DNA of 63,359 nucleotides from Bacteroidota bacterium (GCA_039714315.1 JBDLJM010000004.1:1-63359); one strand, 5' to 3'; counted from the stretch's first letter, positions 46,106-55,681 are shown. Program-made: numbers and translations. Notes: generated by a model not told the origin, from the sequence alone.

Positions 46106-46771
46106 ATGAAACAATATTTCATACTTGCTATTATATTTTTCACAATTACCACAGCAGTAAACGCCCAAAATTCTTTTAAACCGGAAAGCAGTATCGGCAT
46201 AAAATTAGGAGGTAACATATCCAGGGTGGCATTTGATCTGCCAATAGAACAAAATTTAAATTACGGATACCTCGGCGGCATAGTTTTCAAACATAAATCG
46301 GAAAGAAAGCTGGGCATTCAGCTGGAGTTGAACTATATGCAAGCCGGATGGAATGAGAAACTTGACACTATAAATACTTATATAAGACGCTTAAATTATA
46401 TTCAGGTACCGATTATGACCCATATAAACATTGGTGAAGGAAAAACGAATCTAATATTTAACCTAGGAACTTACGTTTCTTTTCTTATTTCTGAAAGTGA
46501 TGAGATAAACTTTATAGTTGAAGAAGAGGTGTTAAAATACTACAACGAACCCTTAAGCAATAATACAGAGTTTGGATTCACCGGCGGACTTGGAATTGTA
46601 AGAAAAACATCCATAGGAACTTTCCAGATTGAAGCCAGATTTAATCAGAGCTTAAATAATATATTCAAATACGAAGTTAATTCGCAGGAGTATCCTTTTT
46701 CGGCTTCCAAAAACCAAACACTGGAAGTAACACTATCATATCTGTTGAACCTTAAATCCCGTAAAAAATAA
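46106..46771 (+). CDS. PorT-like outer-membrane beta-barrel protein
   Basis: A 221-residue exported protein with a signal peptide (1-20, ending AVNAQ). The sequence alternates strands and turns typical of the small Bacteroidota outer-membrane barrels (SIGIKLGGNISRV, LGIQLELNYMQAGW, LNYIQVPIMTHINIG, FNLGTYVSFL), close to the outer-membrane-beta-barrel/PorT-family domain. The true T9SS PorT cannot be claimed from this evidence. A terminal aromatic-polar strand (TLEVTLSYLLNLKSRKK) is in place. It has an independent position 82 bp before dgkA. Confidence 0.72.
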   Translation: MKQYFILAIIFFTITTAVNAQNSFKPESSIGIKLGGNISRVAFDLPIEQNLNYGYLGGIVFKHKSERKLGIQLELNYMQAGWNEKLDTINTYIRRLNYIQVPIMTHINIGEGKTNLIFNLGTYVSFLISESDEINFIVEEEVLKYYNEPLSNNTEFGFTGGLGIVRKTSIGTFQIEARFNQSLNNIFKYEVNSQEYPFSASKNQTLEVTLSYLLNLKSRKK

Positions 46772-46852
46772 TTAATCTAAACTTCCAAAGTAATATATAA
46801 GCATTAACTCTAAGCATGAAATAGGCAAATACCAAACAAAAACAGCCGATAT

Positions 46853-47227
46853 ATGAAACAAAAATTCTCAATATCAAAAAGAATAAAAAGCTTTGGATTT
46901 GCATTCAACGGATTGAAGATTTTACTAAAAGAGGAACACAATTCCCGGATTCACCTATTAGCTGCTGTGGGAATAGTAATCGCCGGATTTTTATTTAACA
47001 TCTCTACTCCGGAATGGATTGCTATAACTTTTGCTATCGGCCTCGTAATAACACTGGAATTGATTAATTCGGTAATTGAAAATTTATCTGACTTTATATC
47101 TCCCGAAAAAAATAGTTCTATTAAGAAAATAAAAGATCTGTCGGCAGCAGCGGTATTAGTAAGTTCAATTACCGCACTGACTATAGGACTAATTATTTTT
47201 ATTCCAAAAATCCTGACTCTTTGTTAA
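46853..47227 (+). CDS. dgkA: Diacylglycerol/undecaprenol kinase (DgkA family)
   Basis: A 124-residue inner-membrane kinase. Three predicted helices and the family motif ELINSVIENLSDF...KIKDLSAAAVL are present; the His usually found between these two parts is Ser here. Family members phosphorylate diacylglycerol or, in most bacteria, undecaprenol for cell-wall lipid recycling. The N-terminal amphipathic segment KRIKSFGFAFNGLKILL is also typical. The gene is the last of a rightward pair and converges on an ABC-F gene. Confidence 0.87.
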   Translation: MKQKFSISKRIKSFGFAFNGLKILLKEEHNSRIHLLAAVGIVIAGFLFNISTPEWIAITFAIGLVITLELINSVIENLSDFISPEKNSSIKKIKDLSAAAVLVSSITALTIGLIIFIPKILTLC

Positions 47228-47252
47228 GAAATACCAGCTTAAATTAGGAAAT

Positions 47253-47288
47253 AAAAAAACTTGGTGCTTTTTCAGGCAACACCAAGTT
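47253..47288 (-). terminator. Terminator between dgkA and the ABC-F gene
   Basis: AACTTGGTG pairs with CACCAAGTT; the minus-strand transcript continues with seven U, favouring leftward termination of the ABC-F gene. Confidence 0.7.
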
Positions 47289-47325
47289 ATTAATTCTATT
47301 AAACTAAAAGATTATTATTGCTAAT

Positions 47326-48963
47326 CTACTTTTTCAAATCAATCTCTTTCAGGTTCTTCATCCTGTTTCTCTCTAAAAAATCATCTATGGTTTCGAAGTG
47401 CTCTATAACTCTTCCATCCTTGAATTCAAAAACTTTTTGTGATAAGCCCTGAAGAAAATCCCTATCGTGAGATACCAATATCAACGTACCATCGAACTCT
47501 AATAATGCCTCTTTCAACACATCTTTCGATTTCATGTCGAGGTGATTCGTTGGCTCATCCAGTATCAACACATTTACCGGTTCCAGAAGCAACTTAACCA
47601 TTGCAAGTCTGGTTCTTTCTCCCCCTGAAAGCACACTGACTTTCTTATCAATATCATCTCCTCCGAACATAAATCGCCCCAGAATATTCTTTATCTGGGT
47701 TCTAATATCTCCTTTTGCAACCTCATCTACTGTCTGGAAAACTGTTAATTCCGGATCTAATAACGAAGCCTGATTCTGAGCAAAATATCCCACTTTAGCA
47801 TTGTGCCCTAAAGTACAATTACCATCAAACCCGATCTCTCCCATAATGGCTTTAATCATTGTTGATTTACCTTCACCATTCCTACCCACAAAAGATACTT
47901 TTTCACCTCTGGCGATAGACATATTCACCTCTCTAAACACTTCTTTTTCTCCATAACTCTTAGACAGCTCTTTAGCAATTACCGGATAATCGCCCGACCT
48001 GCTGGCAGAGGGAAATCTAAGTTTCAGAGATGAATTATCTACTTCATCTATTTCAATTATCTGAAGTTTTTCAAGCATACGTTCGCGTGATGTCACCTGA
48101 TTGGTTTTAGAATACGTTCCTTTAAAACGCTCAATAAATGCTTTATTATCGGCTATAAACTTCTGTTGCTCCTGATATGCTTTTACCTGATGTGCCCGAC
48201 GTTCTGCTCTTAGTTGCTGATAATGAGAATAGGTAGCTTTATAGTCGTAGATCTTACCCATCGTTACCTCAATAGTTCTGTTGGTAATATTATCTACAAA
48301 TGCCCTGTCGTGTGATATAACAATTACTGCCTTTGCTTTATTGACAAGAAAGTTTTCTAACCAGACTACAGATTCAATATCGATGTGATTTGTAGGCTCA
48401 TCCAAAAGAATTAAATCAGGCTTTCTCAACAGAATTTTAGCCAACTCAATTCTCATTCTCCATCCACCGCTAAACTCATTTGTTTGCTGTTTAAAATCCT
48501 CTCTTTTAAAACCTAAACCAAATAATGCTTTCTCTACCTCCGCATCGTAATTAATCTCTTCGATAGAGTAATACTTCTCGCCTAAATCACTTACTTTTTC
48601 AATAATAGACATGTAGGTGTCCGACTCGTAATCTGTCCGGGTTTCCAACTCCTTATTTAGACTGTCTATTTCGTCGCGCAGCTTAAAAATATGACTATAG
48701 GCTTTTGATGCTTCCTCAAAAACAGTACAATTATCTTCAGTTAATAAATGTTGTGGTAAATATGCAATTACACTGTCCTGAGGGTGTCTTATACTTCCCT
48801 TTGTTGCCTTTTGTGCACCTGCTATAATTTTCATCATAGTCGATTTTCCGGCACCATTTTTACCCATCAGGGCTATTTTGTCATTCTCATTAATAGCAAA
48901 AGAAACATCGCTAAACAAAGTATGACCACTAAACTCTACTCCTATCCCATCTACAGAAATCAT
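47326..48963 (-). CDS. ABC-F family ATPase (YbiT-like)
   Basis: A 545-residue protein with two ABC domains, no membrane segment and no C-terminal coiled coil. Walker A GKNGAGKSTMMK and GRNGEGKSTMIK, signatures FSGGWRMR and LSGGERTR, and DEPTNHID/DEPTNHLD Walker B motifs are intact. The linker (about 240-310, YQEQQKFIADNKAFIERF) is the arm that contacts the ribosomal tRNA site in ABC-F translation factors. The compact form resembles YbiT/EttA-type members. It is clearly different from the longer homolog at 26965. Confidence 0.9.
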   Translation of the reverse strand: MISVDGIGVEFSGHTLFSDVSFAINENDKIALMGKNGAGKSTMMKIIAGAQKATKGSIRHPQDSVIAYLPQHLLTEDNCTVFEEASKAYSHIFKLRDEIDSLNKELETRTDYESDTYMSIIEKVSDLGEKYYSIEEINYDAEVEKALFGLGFKREDFKQQTNEFSGGWRMRIELAKILLRKPDLILLDEPTNHIDIESVVWLENFLVNKAKAVIVISHDRAFVDNITNRTIEVTMGKIYDYKATYSHYQQLRAERRAHQVKAYQEQQKFIADNKAFIERFKGTYSKTNQVTSRERMLEKLQIIEIDEVDNSSLKLRFPSASRSGDYPVIAKELSKSYGEKEVFREVNMSIARGEKVSFVGRNGEGKSTMIKAIMGEIGFDGNCTLGHNAKVGYFAQNQASLLDPELTVFQTVDEVAKGDIRTQIKNILGRFMFGGDDIDKKVSVLSGGERTRLAMVKLLLEPVNVLILDEPTNHLDMKSKDVLKEALLEFDGTLILVSHDRDFLQGLSQKVFEFKDGRVIEHFETIDDFLERNRMKNLKEIDLKK

Positions 48964-49085
48964 ATTGCATCTATTTTTAAAAATGCAAAACTAAACAAAA
49001 CACAATAACTGCAAAGAAATATTCTGAAGCTAAATGAATTTATGACGAAGAAAGATAATTCGGATCTTTTTAAGAATTAAAAATT

Positions 49086-49955
49086 CTACGGAACTACAAA
49101 TCTGAAATAGTTCTCATATATACGAACTTCAAACTTTGAAAACTCACCGATAATTTCGCCATCAATTTGTAGCAAATAAGGTTCATTAGTTGTTACAATA
49201 GCTTCTTTTGTTTTTACCTGTTGAATATAATCAAGTAGAGGCAACTCTTCCGAAATTTTGCTAAGTCCCATCATCAAAATAGCTTCAATCGAAAAATCCT
49301 TTATATTACATAGCTCGAAATATCCGTCTGATATACTTCCTCCCGGATTGATAATTATTCCTGAGCCATATTTTGAGGCATTTGCAAATGAAAGCATGTA
49401 ACCCCTCCAGGTATATTTTATGCCATTTGATTCGATTATAAAATCCTTTTCTTTACTATCTACCATAGCAGCTATCAGATGCTTTGCATAAGCCATAAAT
49501 CCTCGTTCCGGCTCACGTTCAAAATTACTGACTATTTCGGCATTGGTTCCTATATCAGCCAAATGCACACATAATCTTCCATTTATTTTAATTACATCCG
49601 AATTTATAAATTTATTGGAAAAAACAGCATCCGTAAGGGCATCTAAACTATTTGTTGACAGCGAAACTTCTTTTGCAGTTCCATTTGCCGACCCCAACGA
49701 TATTAGTCCGAAAGGAACCCCTAAATAAGCCATTTTTTGGACGGCACAATTCATTGTACCATCACCTCCCACTACAACAATTCTATCGGGAATAAATTCA
49801 CTCAATAAAACAGATAAATCACTATTGTTAACCTTTTTCGTAAAATATGTTTTAAAATTGATATGGTGGAGTTCGCAGAGAGACTTAATATCCTCTACAA
49901 CTTCCGACTTATCAATTCCGCCTGATATTGGATTTATGAAAAAAAGTATTTTCAT
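49086..49955 (-). CDS. Diacylglycerol/lipid kinase family protein (YegS/BmrU-like)
   Basis: A 289-residue soluble lipid kinase. The start ILFFINPISGG, the ATP-binding GGDGT at 63-67 and the substrate-loop SLGSANGTAKE are family hallmarks; the usual ND of this last motif is replaced by NG, a variation to note. Members phosphorylate diacylglycerol or related lipids. It is divergent from the App1-type phosphatase (151-bp gap), and the two would carry out opposite steps between diacylglycerol and phosphatidate, if the activities are as predicted. Confidence 0.85.
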   Translation of the reverse strand: MKILFFINPISGGIDKSEVVEDIKSLCELHHINFKTYFTKKVNNSDLSVLLSEFIPDRIVVVGGDGTMNCAVQKMAYLGVPFGLISLGSANGTAKEVSLSTNSLDALTDAVFSNKFINSDVIKINGRLCVHLADIGTNAEIVSNFEREPERGFMAYAKHLIAAMVDSKEKDFIIESNGIKYTWRGYMLSFANASKYGSGIIINPGGSISDGYFELCNIKDFSIEAILMMGLSKISEELPLLDYIQQVKTKEAIVTTNEPYLLQIDGEIIGEFSKFEVRIYENYFRFVVP

Positions 49956-50106
49956 TTCAACATTTTATATTTCACAGTTTACAAGTTAATTATTTAATAT
50001 ATTATTCTGATACTTTTTTTTGCCTATATCTATATTTAAAAATACAACATCACAAGCTTTTTACTTGTTATAGTTTTTGTAAATTTGATAAAAAACTTAT
50101 CAATAA

Positions 50107-51090
50107 GTGGCTAGAACTCCTTACATATTTCCATTTCAAGGCATAAGAACTGCCGATAAAATATATTTCGAAGGACAGATTCTTCATGTTTCAGGTTCGG
50201 GAAATATTAGTAAACCTACAGATAGTATTTGGAGAAACTTAAAAAGGACTTTCCAACTATACACTCCTGTTAAGATAAAAAAAACAAATAGAGTTTTAGA
50301 AATAATCCTAAATAACAACAAATACTTAGCCCACCTTGATAAATACGGTTACTTCAACATAGATATTGAAATTGGAGATACAAATATTGAAAAATTAAAT
50401 GAAGTAAAATTCTTTCTTGGAAATTCCCAAATATACATAAACAGAGACATTGGCCTGTCCTCATTGCTAATCAATAACAAAGAATTTGAAACAGGTGTAT
50501 TAAGTGATATTGACGATACTATTATTGTTTCCCACTCAACAAACAAACTAAAAAAAACTGCCTTGGTGGGCTTAAAAAATGCATATTCAAGAAAAATAGT
50601 TACAGAAACAAAAGAACTATTCGAAACGCTTGATTCAAAGGGGTGTCAGTTTTTTTATGTTTCCAACTCCGAAACAAACCTGTATCTGTTAATAAAATGG
50701 ATGCTAAGGATAAATAACCTTCCAAACGGACCTGTTTTTTTAAAGCGTATAAAGAACTACAAAAATATATTCAGAGTGAGGTATCACAAAGAGTTTGAAA
50801 TTAAATACAGACATAAAATAGGGCGTATAATAAATATCCTGGAGTTATTCCCTACGAAAAAATTCATTTTAGTTGGTGATAGCGGTCAGGGTGATCCGGA
50901 AATCTACAGACTAATTGCATCAACTTACCCAAACCGAATAATTGCAGTATTAATTAGAGACATTACTAATTCGAAACGAAGAGAGACTTTAATAAAATAT
51001 GAAAATGAACTGAAAAAAACTGGAATTCCATTCCTGCACTACTCAGAAAACAAACCTGTAAAAAACTTTATAGAAACTATTGAATTTTAA
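50107..51090 (+). CDS. App1-type phosphatidate phosphatase domain protein (DUF2183)
   Basis: A 327-residue HAD-superfamily phosphatase resembling the catalytic domain of yeast App1, which releases phosphate from phosphatidate to give diacylglycerol. Motif I DIDDT lies at 134-138, YVSNSE is motif II, and LVGDSGQGDPEIY carries motif IV Asp residues. An N-terminal beta-rich part (1-120) precedes the core, as in other DUF2183 proteins. The start codon is GTG, immediately after an in-frame TAA (50104-50106), so no upstream start is possible. It is paired divergently with a lipid kinase gene. Confidence 0.83.
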   Translation: MARTPYIFPFQGIRTADKIYFEGQILHVSGSGNISKPTDSIWRNLKRTFQLYTPVKIKKTNRVLEIILNNNKYLAHLDKYGYFNIDIEIGDTNIEKLNEVKFFLGNSQIYINRDIGLSSLLINNKEFETGVLSDIDDTIIVSHSTNKLKKTALVGLKNAYSRKIVTETKELFETLDSKGCQFFYVSNSETNLYLLIKWMLRINNLPNGPVFLKRIKNYKNIFRVRYHKEFEIKYRHKIGRIINILELFPTKKFILVGDSGQGDPEIYRLIASTYPNRIIAVLIRDITNSKRRETLIKYENELKKTGIPFLHYSENKPVKNFIETIEF

Positions 51091-51113
51091 AATGTGACCA
51101 TTAGAAACTTCCT

Positions 51114-51737
51114 CTAATAAAGCAGCTCTACATCTCCCAAACCTTCCCTTACAATCTCTATCTCTCCGCCTGTTAAATCAACAATTGTTGAAGCCACATT
51201 CATACCATATCCTCCGTCGATTACTATATCTACAAGCTTATCATACTTTTCGGCTATCAGTTCAGGGTCTGTTGTATATTCAATAATCTCATCTTCATCG
51301 TGTATAGATGTAGAAACTATTGGATTGCCCAACTCTCTTACAAGTTCCCTTGCAATATTATTATCAGGAACACGAATACCAACTGTTTTTTTGGCTTTAA
51401 AGACCTTCGGAAGGTTATTATTCCCATCTAAAATATAAGTAAAAGGCCCCGGAAGAGTTCTTTTTAGAAGTTTGTAAGTGCTATTATCTATTTGTTTAGT
51501 ATAGTCTGATAAATGACTAAGATCGTGACATACAAAAGAGAAATTTGATTTGGCAAGTTTTACACCTCTAATCCGGGCAACTCTCTCCATAGCTTTATTT
51601 TTGGTAATATCGCAACCTAAACCATAAATTGTATCAGTAGGGTAAATTATCACTCCTCCTTTGCGCAATACATTTACAACCTTTTCAATTTCCCGTTGGT
51701 TAGGGTTTTCAGGATATATTTTAACGATTTCAGCCAT
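51114..51737 (-). CDS. Sua5/YciO/YrdC-type threonylcarbamoyl-AMP synthase
   Basis: A 207-residue protein of the YrdC fold with PTDTIYGLGCD and GPFTYIL, ending in VREGLGDVELLY. It has no Sua5 C-terminal domain, so it is of the short TsaC/YciO form. The family makes threonylcarbamoyl-adenylate for the universal t6A37 tRNA modification; YciO-like paralogs may have weaker or other activity, and this one reads more like YciO (KAKKTVGIRVPDN, IDGGYGMNVAST). The gene lies between convergent and leftward neighbours, with no clear operon. Confidence 0.85.
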   Translation of the reverse strand: MAEIVKIYPENPNQREIEKVVNVLRKGGVIIYPTDTIYGLGCDITKNKAMERVARIRGVKLAKSNFSFVCHDLSHLSDYTKQIDNSTYKLLKRTLPGPFTYILDGNNNLPKVFKAKKTVGIRVPDNNIARELVRELGNPIVSTSIHDEDEIIEYTTDPELIAEKYDKLVDIVIDGGYGMNVASTIVDLTGGEIEIVREGLGDVELLY

Positions 51738-51874
51738 AAAAATTTGTTAGTTTGTTTACCCGCCTTTTCAGTAACAACATCACTAATTTACCAAAAAAAT
51801 ACTAAAACCAATTACAGATTAAAATTATAGGAGGATTAATTTTTTTCTATCTAAAAAAATAATTGGATAAAAGT

Positions 51875-51900
51875 AAAAAAGAGTGCCTTTCGGCACTCTT
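51875..51900 (-). terminator. Terminator after the transaldolase-like gene
   Basis: AAGAGTGCC and GGCACTCTT form a perfect stem around GAAA; six U follow in the minus-strand transcript. It lies between the aldolase and Sua5/YciO genes. Confidence 0.93.
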
Positions 51901-51909
51901 CTATATCAT

Positions 51910-52566
51910 TTATTTATTTCCTTTGCTATAATCCGCTAAAAACTGAGCCAAACCGCTATCAGTTAAAGGATGCTTCAATAAACCTACAATTGCACCTATC
52001 GGAGCAGTTATAACATCTGATCCAATTTTTGCACACTCAATAATATGCATTGTATGACGAACAGAAGCAGCTAATATCTGAGTTTCATAACCATAGTTAT
52101 CATAAACCATTCTGATTTCTTCAATCAGGTGTAACCCATCTGTTGAAATATCATCTAATCTACCGATAAATGGCGAAACATAAGTTGCTCCCGCTTTTGC
52201 CGCTAAAAGTGCCTGACCTACAGAAAAAACCAATGTACAGTTAGTTCTTATTCCTTTCGAGCTAAAATATTTGATTGCTCTGATTCCTTCCTTAATCATT
52301 GGAACTTTAACTACGATATTTGGATGAAGGTTTGCCAGCTCCTCTCCTTCCCTAATCATACCTTCAAAGTCGGTAGCAATTACCTCAGCACTAACATCAC
52401 CATCTACAATTTCGCAAATTTGCTTGTAGTGATTTATAATATTATCAGCTCCTGTAATACCTTCTTTCGCCATCAATGAAGGATTTGTAGTAACACCGTC
52501 TAATACCCCTAATTCTTCAGCTTCTTTTATTTGCTCTAAGTTGGCTGTGTCTATGAAAAACTTCAT
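51910..52566 (-). CDS. Fructose-6-phosphate aldolase/transaldolase-like protein
   Basis: A 218-residue TIM-barrel enzyme of the short transaldolase family (TalC/Fsa). [13 protein letters not shown] and [14 protein letters not shown] open the barrel; the Schiff-base Lys is expected in [17 protein letters not shown], and [29 protein letters not shown] follows. Such proteins transfer dihydroxyacetone or C3 units between sugar phosphates in the non-oxidative pentose-phosphate pathway; some cleave fructose-6-phosphate. Which reaction dominates cannot be decided. It is monocistronic, with its own terminator 10 bp past the stop. Confidence 0.9.
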   Translation of the reverse strand: MKFFIDTANLEQIKEAEELGVLDGVTTNPSLMAKEGITGADNIINHYKQICEIVDGDVSAEVIATDFEGMIREGEELANLHPNIVVKVPMIKEGIRAIKYFSSKGIRTNCTLVFSVGQALLAAKAGATYVSPFIGRLDDISTDGLHLIEEIRMVYDNYGYETQILAASVRHTMHIIECAKIGSDVITAPIGAIVGLLKHPLTDSGLAQFLADYSKGNK

Positions 52567-52680
52567 CTTAATTTATTTTGTTTGGTTATTATTTTTGAAT
52601 TATTCATTTCAAACTAATCTTTAATAATTGTAATTATCAATAATTAATTAGATTTTTTGAAATGACAGGCTAAAATAACA

Positions 52681-52866
52681 ATTAATACCAAATGCACATC
52701 AAAATGCCCTGTAAATTATTCGGGAGAGTCAATTTTCAATTGCCCTCATGATGTGCTTCGCAATTCTTTGTCCCTGACTGACGGCAGGCAGGTTTTCAAT
52801 TTTATCTTTTTAAAACCGAAAACACTTTGATTTCAATAGAGCATTCTGAAATTCATTTGGTATAAT
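52681..52866. repeat. Element with TACCAAATG inverted ends (186 bp)
   Basis: The left end ATTAATACCAAATG (52681-52694) and the right end CATTTGGTATAAT (52854-52866) are complementary with one bulged base. Inside, GCACATCA and TGATGTGC form another inverted pair and a REP-like half site (CTGACTGACGGCAGGCAGG) lies near 52774. No ORF. Structure and size suggest a miniature inverted-repeat element; no target duplication was identified. Confidence 0.5.
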
Positions 52867-52906
52867 AACATTCTCTCTCTTTATTTTTACCTGACTTTAA
52901 AAACAA

Positions 52907-52947
52907 TTTACCCCGGGCAGTGTTTCTAAACTATCTACCCGGGGTAA
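52907..52947 (-). terminator. Probable terminator after the acyl-CoA ligase gene
   Basis: TTTACCCCGGG and CCCGGGGTAAA form an 11-bp perfect stem with a 20-nt loop; the minus-strand sequence then runs TTGTTTTT, only a moderate U tract. Confidence 0.6.
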
Positions 52948-52981
52948 AAATAAAATTTGATAAAATATCTCTTAACTCAAC

Positions 52982-54772
52982 TTATTCAATATTGTATATT
53001 TTATTGTATTGTTCTTTATATTTTTCAATAATAGGCTTTCTTTTAAGCTTTAGAGTAGCCGTAAGTTCTCCGGAATCTACACCCCATGTACTAGGGAAAA
53101 GTTCAAACTTTTTAACTCTTTCATAACCGGCAAATCCCTGGTTGTATTTATCTACTTCCTCTTCAAACTTTTTTATTACTCTATGATCCTGAATCATCTC
53201 CGAATCTGAAGTATAGCCAATATTATGTCGTCTACACCACTCATGTAAAGTAACAAATGAAGGTACTATAAAGGCAGCCGGATGTTTTTGTCCTTCTCCT
53301 ACTATCATAACCTGCTCTATAAAGATTGATTCTTTGAATTTATTCTCCATCACCTGTGGAGCTACATACTTACCTCCCGATGTCTTGAAAATTTCTTTCT
53401 TACGGTCGGTAATTTTAAGGAACCTGCTTTCAACCATTTTCCCAATATCTCCGGTATGGAACCAACCATCCTCCATTACTTCAGCAGTTTTTTCAGGAAG
53501 ATTAAAGTAGCCCATCATCACATTTGCTCCTTTAACCAATATTTCTCCTTCTCCTTCTTCTTTCCCCTCCTCAGGTGCTATTTTCACTTCTACTCCCGGT
53601 AAAAGCGGCCCAACAGTACCATAATATTTTCCGTTATCACTAGGTAAATTCACTGCTACTACAGGCGAAGTTTCAGACAAGCCATACCCTTCATAAACAG
53701 GTATTTCTGCAGCGGTAAATACTTTAGCCAAACGCGGCTGCAGAGCTGCAGCACCAACAAATATCTGAACCATATTTCCGCCAAGAGCTTCACGCCACTT
53801 ATTGAAAATAATCTTATTGGCAAGTTTTAACTGAAATTCATAGAACCATCCGTTTTTACCATTCATCTCATGCTTTAAGCCAAGGTTAAGAGCCCAAAAA
53901 AACAATGATCTTGTAATTCCGCTCAATTCACCTCCTTTTGAGGTAATTTTATCATAAACTTTTTCCAAAAGACGGGGAACAGTTGTAAACATATGAGGCT
54001 GTACTTCTTTCATATTTTCACCAACCAATTCGATACTTTCGGCATACCAAATACTAATTCCATTAAAAAGATAATAGTACGAAACAGCTCTTTCGAAAAC
54101 ATGGCAAAGCGGCAAAAAACTCAATGCTCTCCAACCTAACTCGTTCGGAAAACCTCCGGAAATAGCAGCTAACTGGTGAATAATATTTTTGTGCGACAAC
54201 ATCACTCCTTTTGGCTTTCCGGTGGTTCCGGAAGTATAGATAAGAGTAAATAAATCATCCTCTTTAACTTCTATCTGAATATCTTTTACTTTCGACGGAA
54301 GAACAGCATTCTCTCCTCTTTCCACAAGTTTTTTCCACGACTCAACTCCTTCGAGGTCATCGAACGAATACACGGCTTTCACCTGAGGGTTAGCTTTAGG
54401 AATATCCTTTATTTTATCATAAATCTCCTGATCTCCAACAAATAGCACCTGCGACTGACAATCATTTATAATATATTCATATTCTTCTGTATTGATGTTC
54501 GGATAAATTGGCGCATTTACCGCTCCAATTTTGGCAATCCCCATATCTACTAACATCCATTCGCTCCTGTTTGCTGAAATAACAGAAACTACATCTCCTT
54601 TGCCAATACCCAAATCAAGCAAACCATAGGCTATGTTTGTAGATACTTCACGAAACTCCTGTGCTCCGTATTTACGCCATTTGCCATTCTCTTTACCTGC
54701 AATTACAGTATCTAAATTATGTTCTGCAATTATTTTATCCAGCTGGAATATTCTAGAGATCTTATTTTCCAT
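52982..54772 (-). CDS. fadD: Long-chain fatty acid--CoA ligase (AMP-forming)
   Basis: A 596-residue AMP-binding acyl-CoA synthetase that activates fatty acids with ATP and CoA. The phosphate loop reads YTSGTTGKPKGVMLSHKN, the adenine motif YGLSETSP, and the hinge region GWFHTGDIGKMVE precedes RKKEIFKTSGGKYVAP with the C-terminal catalytic Lys. The protein is of the FAA1/FadD15-like group with a longer core and no membrane anchor. It is a single gene with a likely terminator 35 bp past its stop; no beta-oxidation genes are adjacent. Confidence 0.92.
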   Translation of the reverse strand: MENKISRIFQLDKIIAEHNLDTVIAGKENGKWRKYGAQEFREVSTNIAYGLLDLGIGKGDVVSVISANRSEWMLVDMGIAKIGAVNAPIYPNINTEEYEYIINDCQSQVLFVGDQEIYDKIKDIPKANPQVKAVYSFDDLEGVESWKKLVERGENAVLPSKVKDIQIEVKEDDLFTLIYTSGTTGKPKGVMLSHKNIIHQLAAISGGFPNELGWRALSFLPLCHVFERAVSYYYLFNGISIWYAESIELVGENMKEVQPHMFTTVPRLLEKVYDKITSKGGELSGITRSLFFWALNLGLKHEMNGKNGWFYEFQLKLANKIIFNKWREALGGNMVQIFVGAAALQPRLAKVFTAAEIPVYEGYGLSETSPVVAVNLPSDNGKYYGTVGPLLPGVEVKIAPEEGKEEGEGEILVKGANVMMGYFNLPEKTAEVMEDGWFHTGDIGKMVESRFLKITDRKKEIFKTSGGKYVAPQVMENKFKESIFIEQVMIVGEGQKHPAAFIVPSFVTLHEWCRRHNIGYTSDSEMIQDHRVIKKFEEEVDKYNQGFAGYERVKKFELFPSTWGVDSGELTATLKLKRKPIIEKYKEQYNKIYNIE

Positions 54773-54928
54773 CTTATCAGTATTATGAATTAGTCATTAA
54801 ACTTAATGATTTTTAATAAAAAAATAAAATTTTAACTCCTTTATATATACAACGATCAATTTTAATGTTAAAAAATTGCAAGATTAATAATTCAACTATC
54901 TAAAATTCAACAATAATTTAATTTAAAC

Positions 54929-54954
54929 AAAAAGCCCCACAATTGTGCGGGGCT
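54929..54954 (-). terminator. Terminator after lipoprotein paralog 1
   Basis: AAGCCCC and GGGGCTT plus further pairing around CAATTGTG form a near-perfect palindrome, followed by five U on the minus strand. Confidence 0.85.
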
Positions 54955-55003
54955 TATTTATACACATAATATGCTATAATTGATTTAGATCTATTGTTTC
55001 GGT

Positions 55004-55630
55004 TTAATCACTTACTCTTTCAGAGAATCCGTCAAAATCATAAAGAACTCTTCCCTTACCACATTCAATCAAGCAATCAAGCGGATCGCCATAATCATCG
55101 TGCATAAATCGCGCTATATACAAACCTGATATGCCGCCATTAACCATTTCACCGGAAATAGAACAAACATAATCTGCCGGAGAATTACCAACAGACATAG
55201 TTATCTTCGTAAAAACAGTGAAATTAAATTCATCGCCTATAACACTTGCTTCTGCACATGTTACTGTTACATCCCCGCATTTATAGCTAACATCTACTGC
55301 TAAATGCATATTATCCTGTTGACTAAATGTAACTTCAACATCATTGAATGCACATCCCGCAACGTCAGCCTCTACATTACTACACTCCAGTACTACCGGA
55401 CTAATTCTATATGTACCTTCTATCATAGGAGGGTTCTCTCCTTTAAAAATGTGCATATTATTAGCTTTCATTTTGTGTATAAAATCTAAAGGAACAATAT
55501 CAGTTACTTCGCGAGGGTATTCCGGATCATCTGAAGAACCTCCAACTACATCCGAATCTTTGGTACATGACACTAAACTCATTCCAATTATCAGAATCGG
55601 AATAAACAATATTTGAATTAACTTTTTCAT
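55004..55630 (-). CDS. Lipoprotein of unknown function, paralog 1
   Basis: A 208-residue lipoprotein. The signal sequence ends in LVSC (acylated Cys at 22), followed by TKDSD, an acidic motif suggesting surface export. It carries eight further cysteines and looks beta-rich; I know no family. The next gene upstream is a paralog of the same length, sharing NPPMIEGTY/DPPAIEGTY, ECSN/DCSN, FTVFTKITM/FTVFSRITM, ARFMHDDYGDPL/ARFMYDDLGDPL and GFSERV/GLSERI. Both genes also share a leader sequence. A surface-bound, disulfide- or ligand-binding role is conceivable but unsupported. Confidence 0.7.
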   Translation of the reverse strand: MKKLIQILFIPILIIGMSLVSCTKDSDVVGGSSDDPEYPREVTDIVPLDFIHKMKANNMHIFKGENPPMIEGTYRISPVVLECSNVEADVAGCAFNDVEVTFSQQDNMHLAVDVSYKCGDVTVTCAEASVIGDEFNFTVFTKITMSVGNSPADYVCSISGEMVNGGISGLYIARFMHDDYGDPLDCLIECGKGRVLYDFDGFSERVSD

Positions 55631-55653
55631 TTTAGTAAGGTTTTATGTATTAA

Positions 55654-55681
55654 CCTACTCTTTAGCTTTTCGGTATCTGCT
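55654..55681 (-). promoter_or_regulatory. Conserved leader box of lipoprotein paralog 1
   Basis: A 28-bp segment (plus-strand core CTCTTTAGCTTTTCGG) is repeated at 56456-56483 with one mismatch. Both copies end 24 bp before the start codon of their gene. It could be a shared promoter, leader or operator. Confidence 0.6.

Noticed and set aside
46106-46771. Calling this gene porT of the type IX secretion system
   Set aside because: Only a generic small beta-barrel pattern is visible; many unrelated barrels in Bacteroidota look the same.
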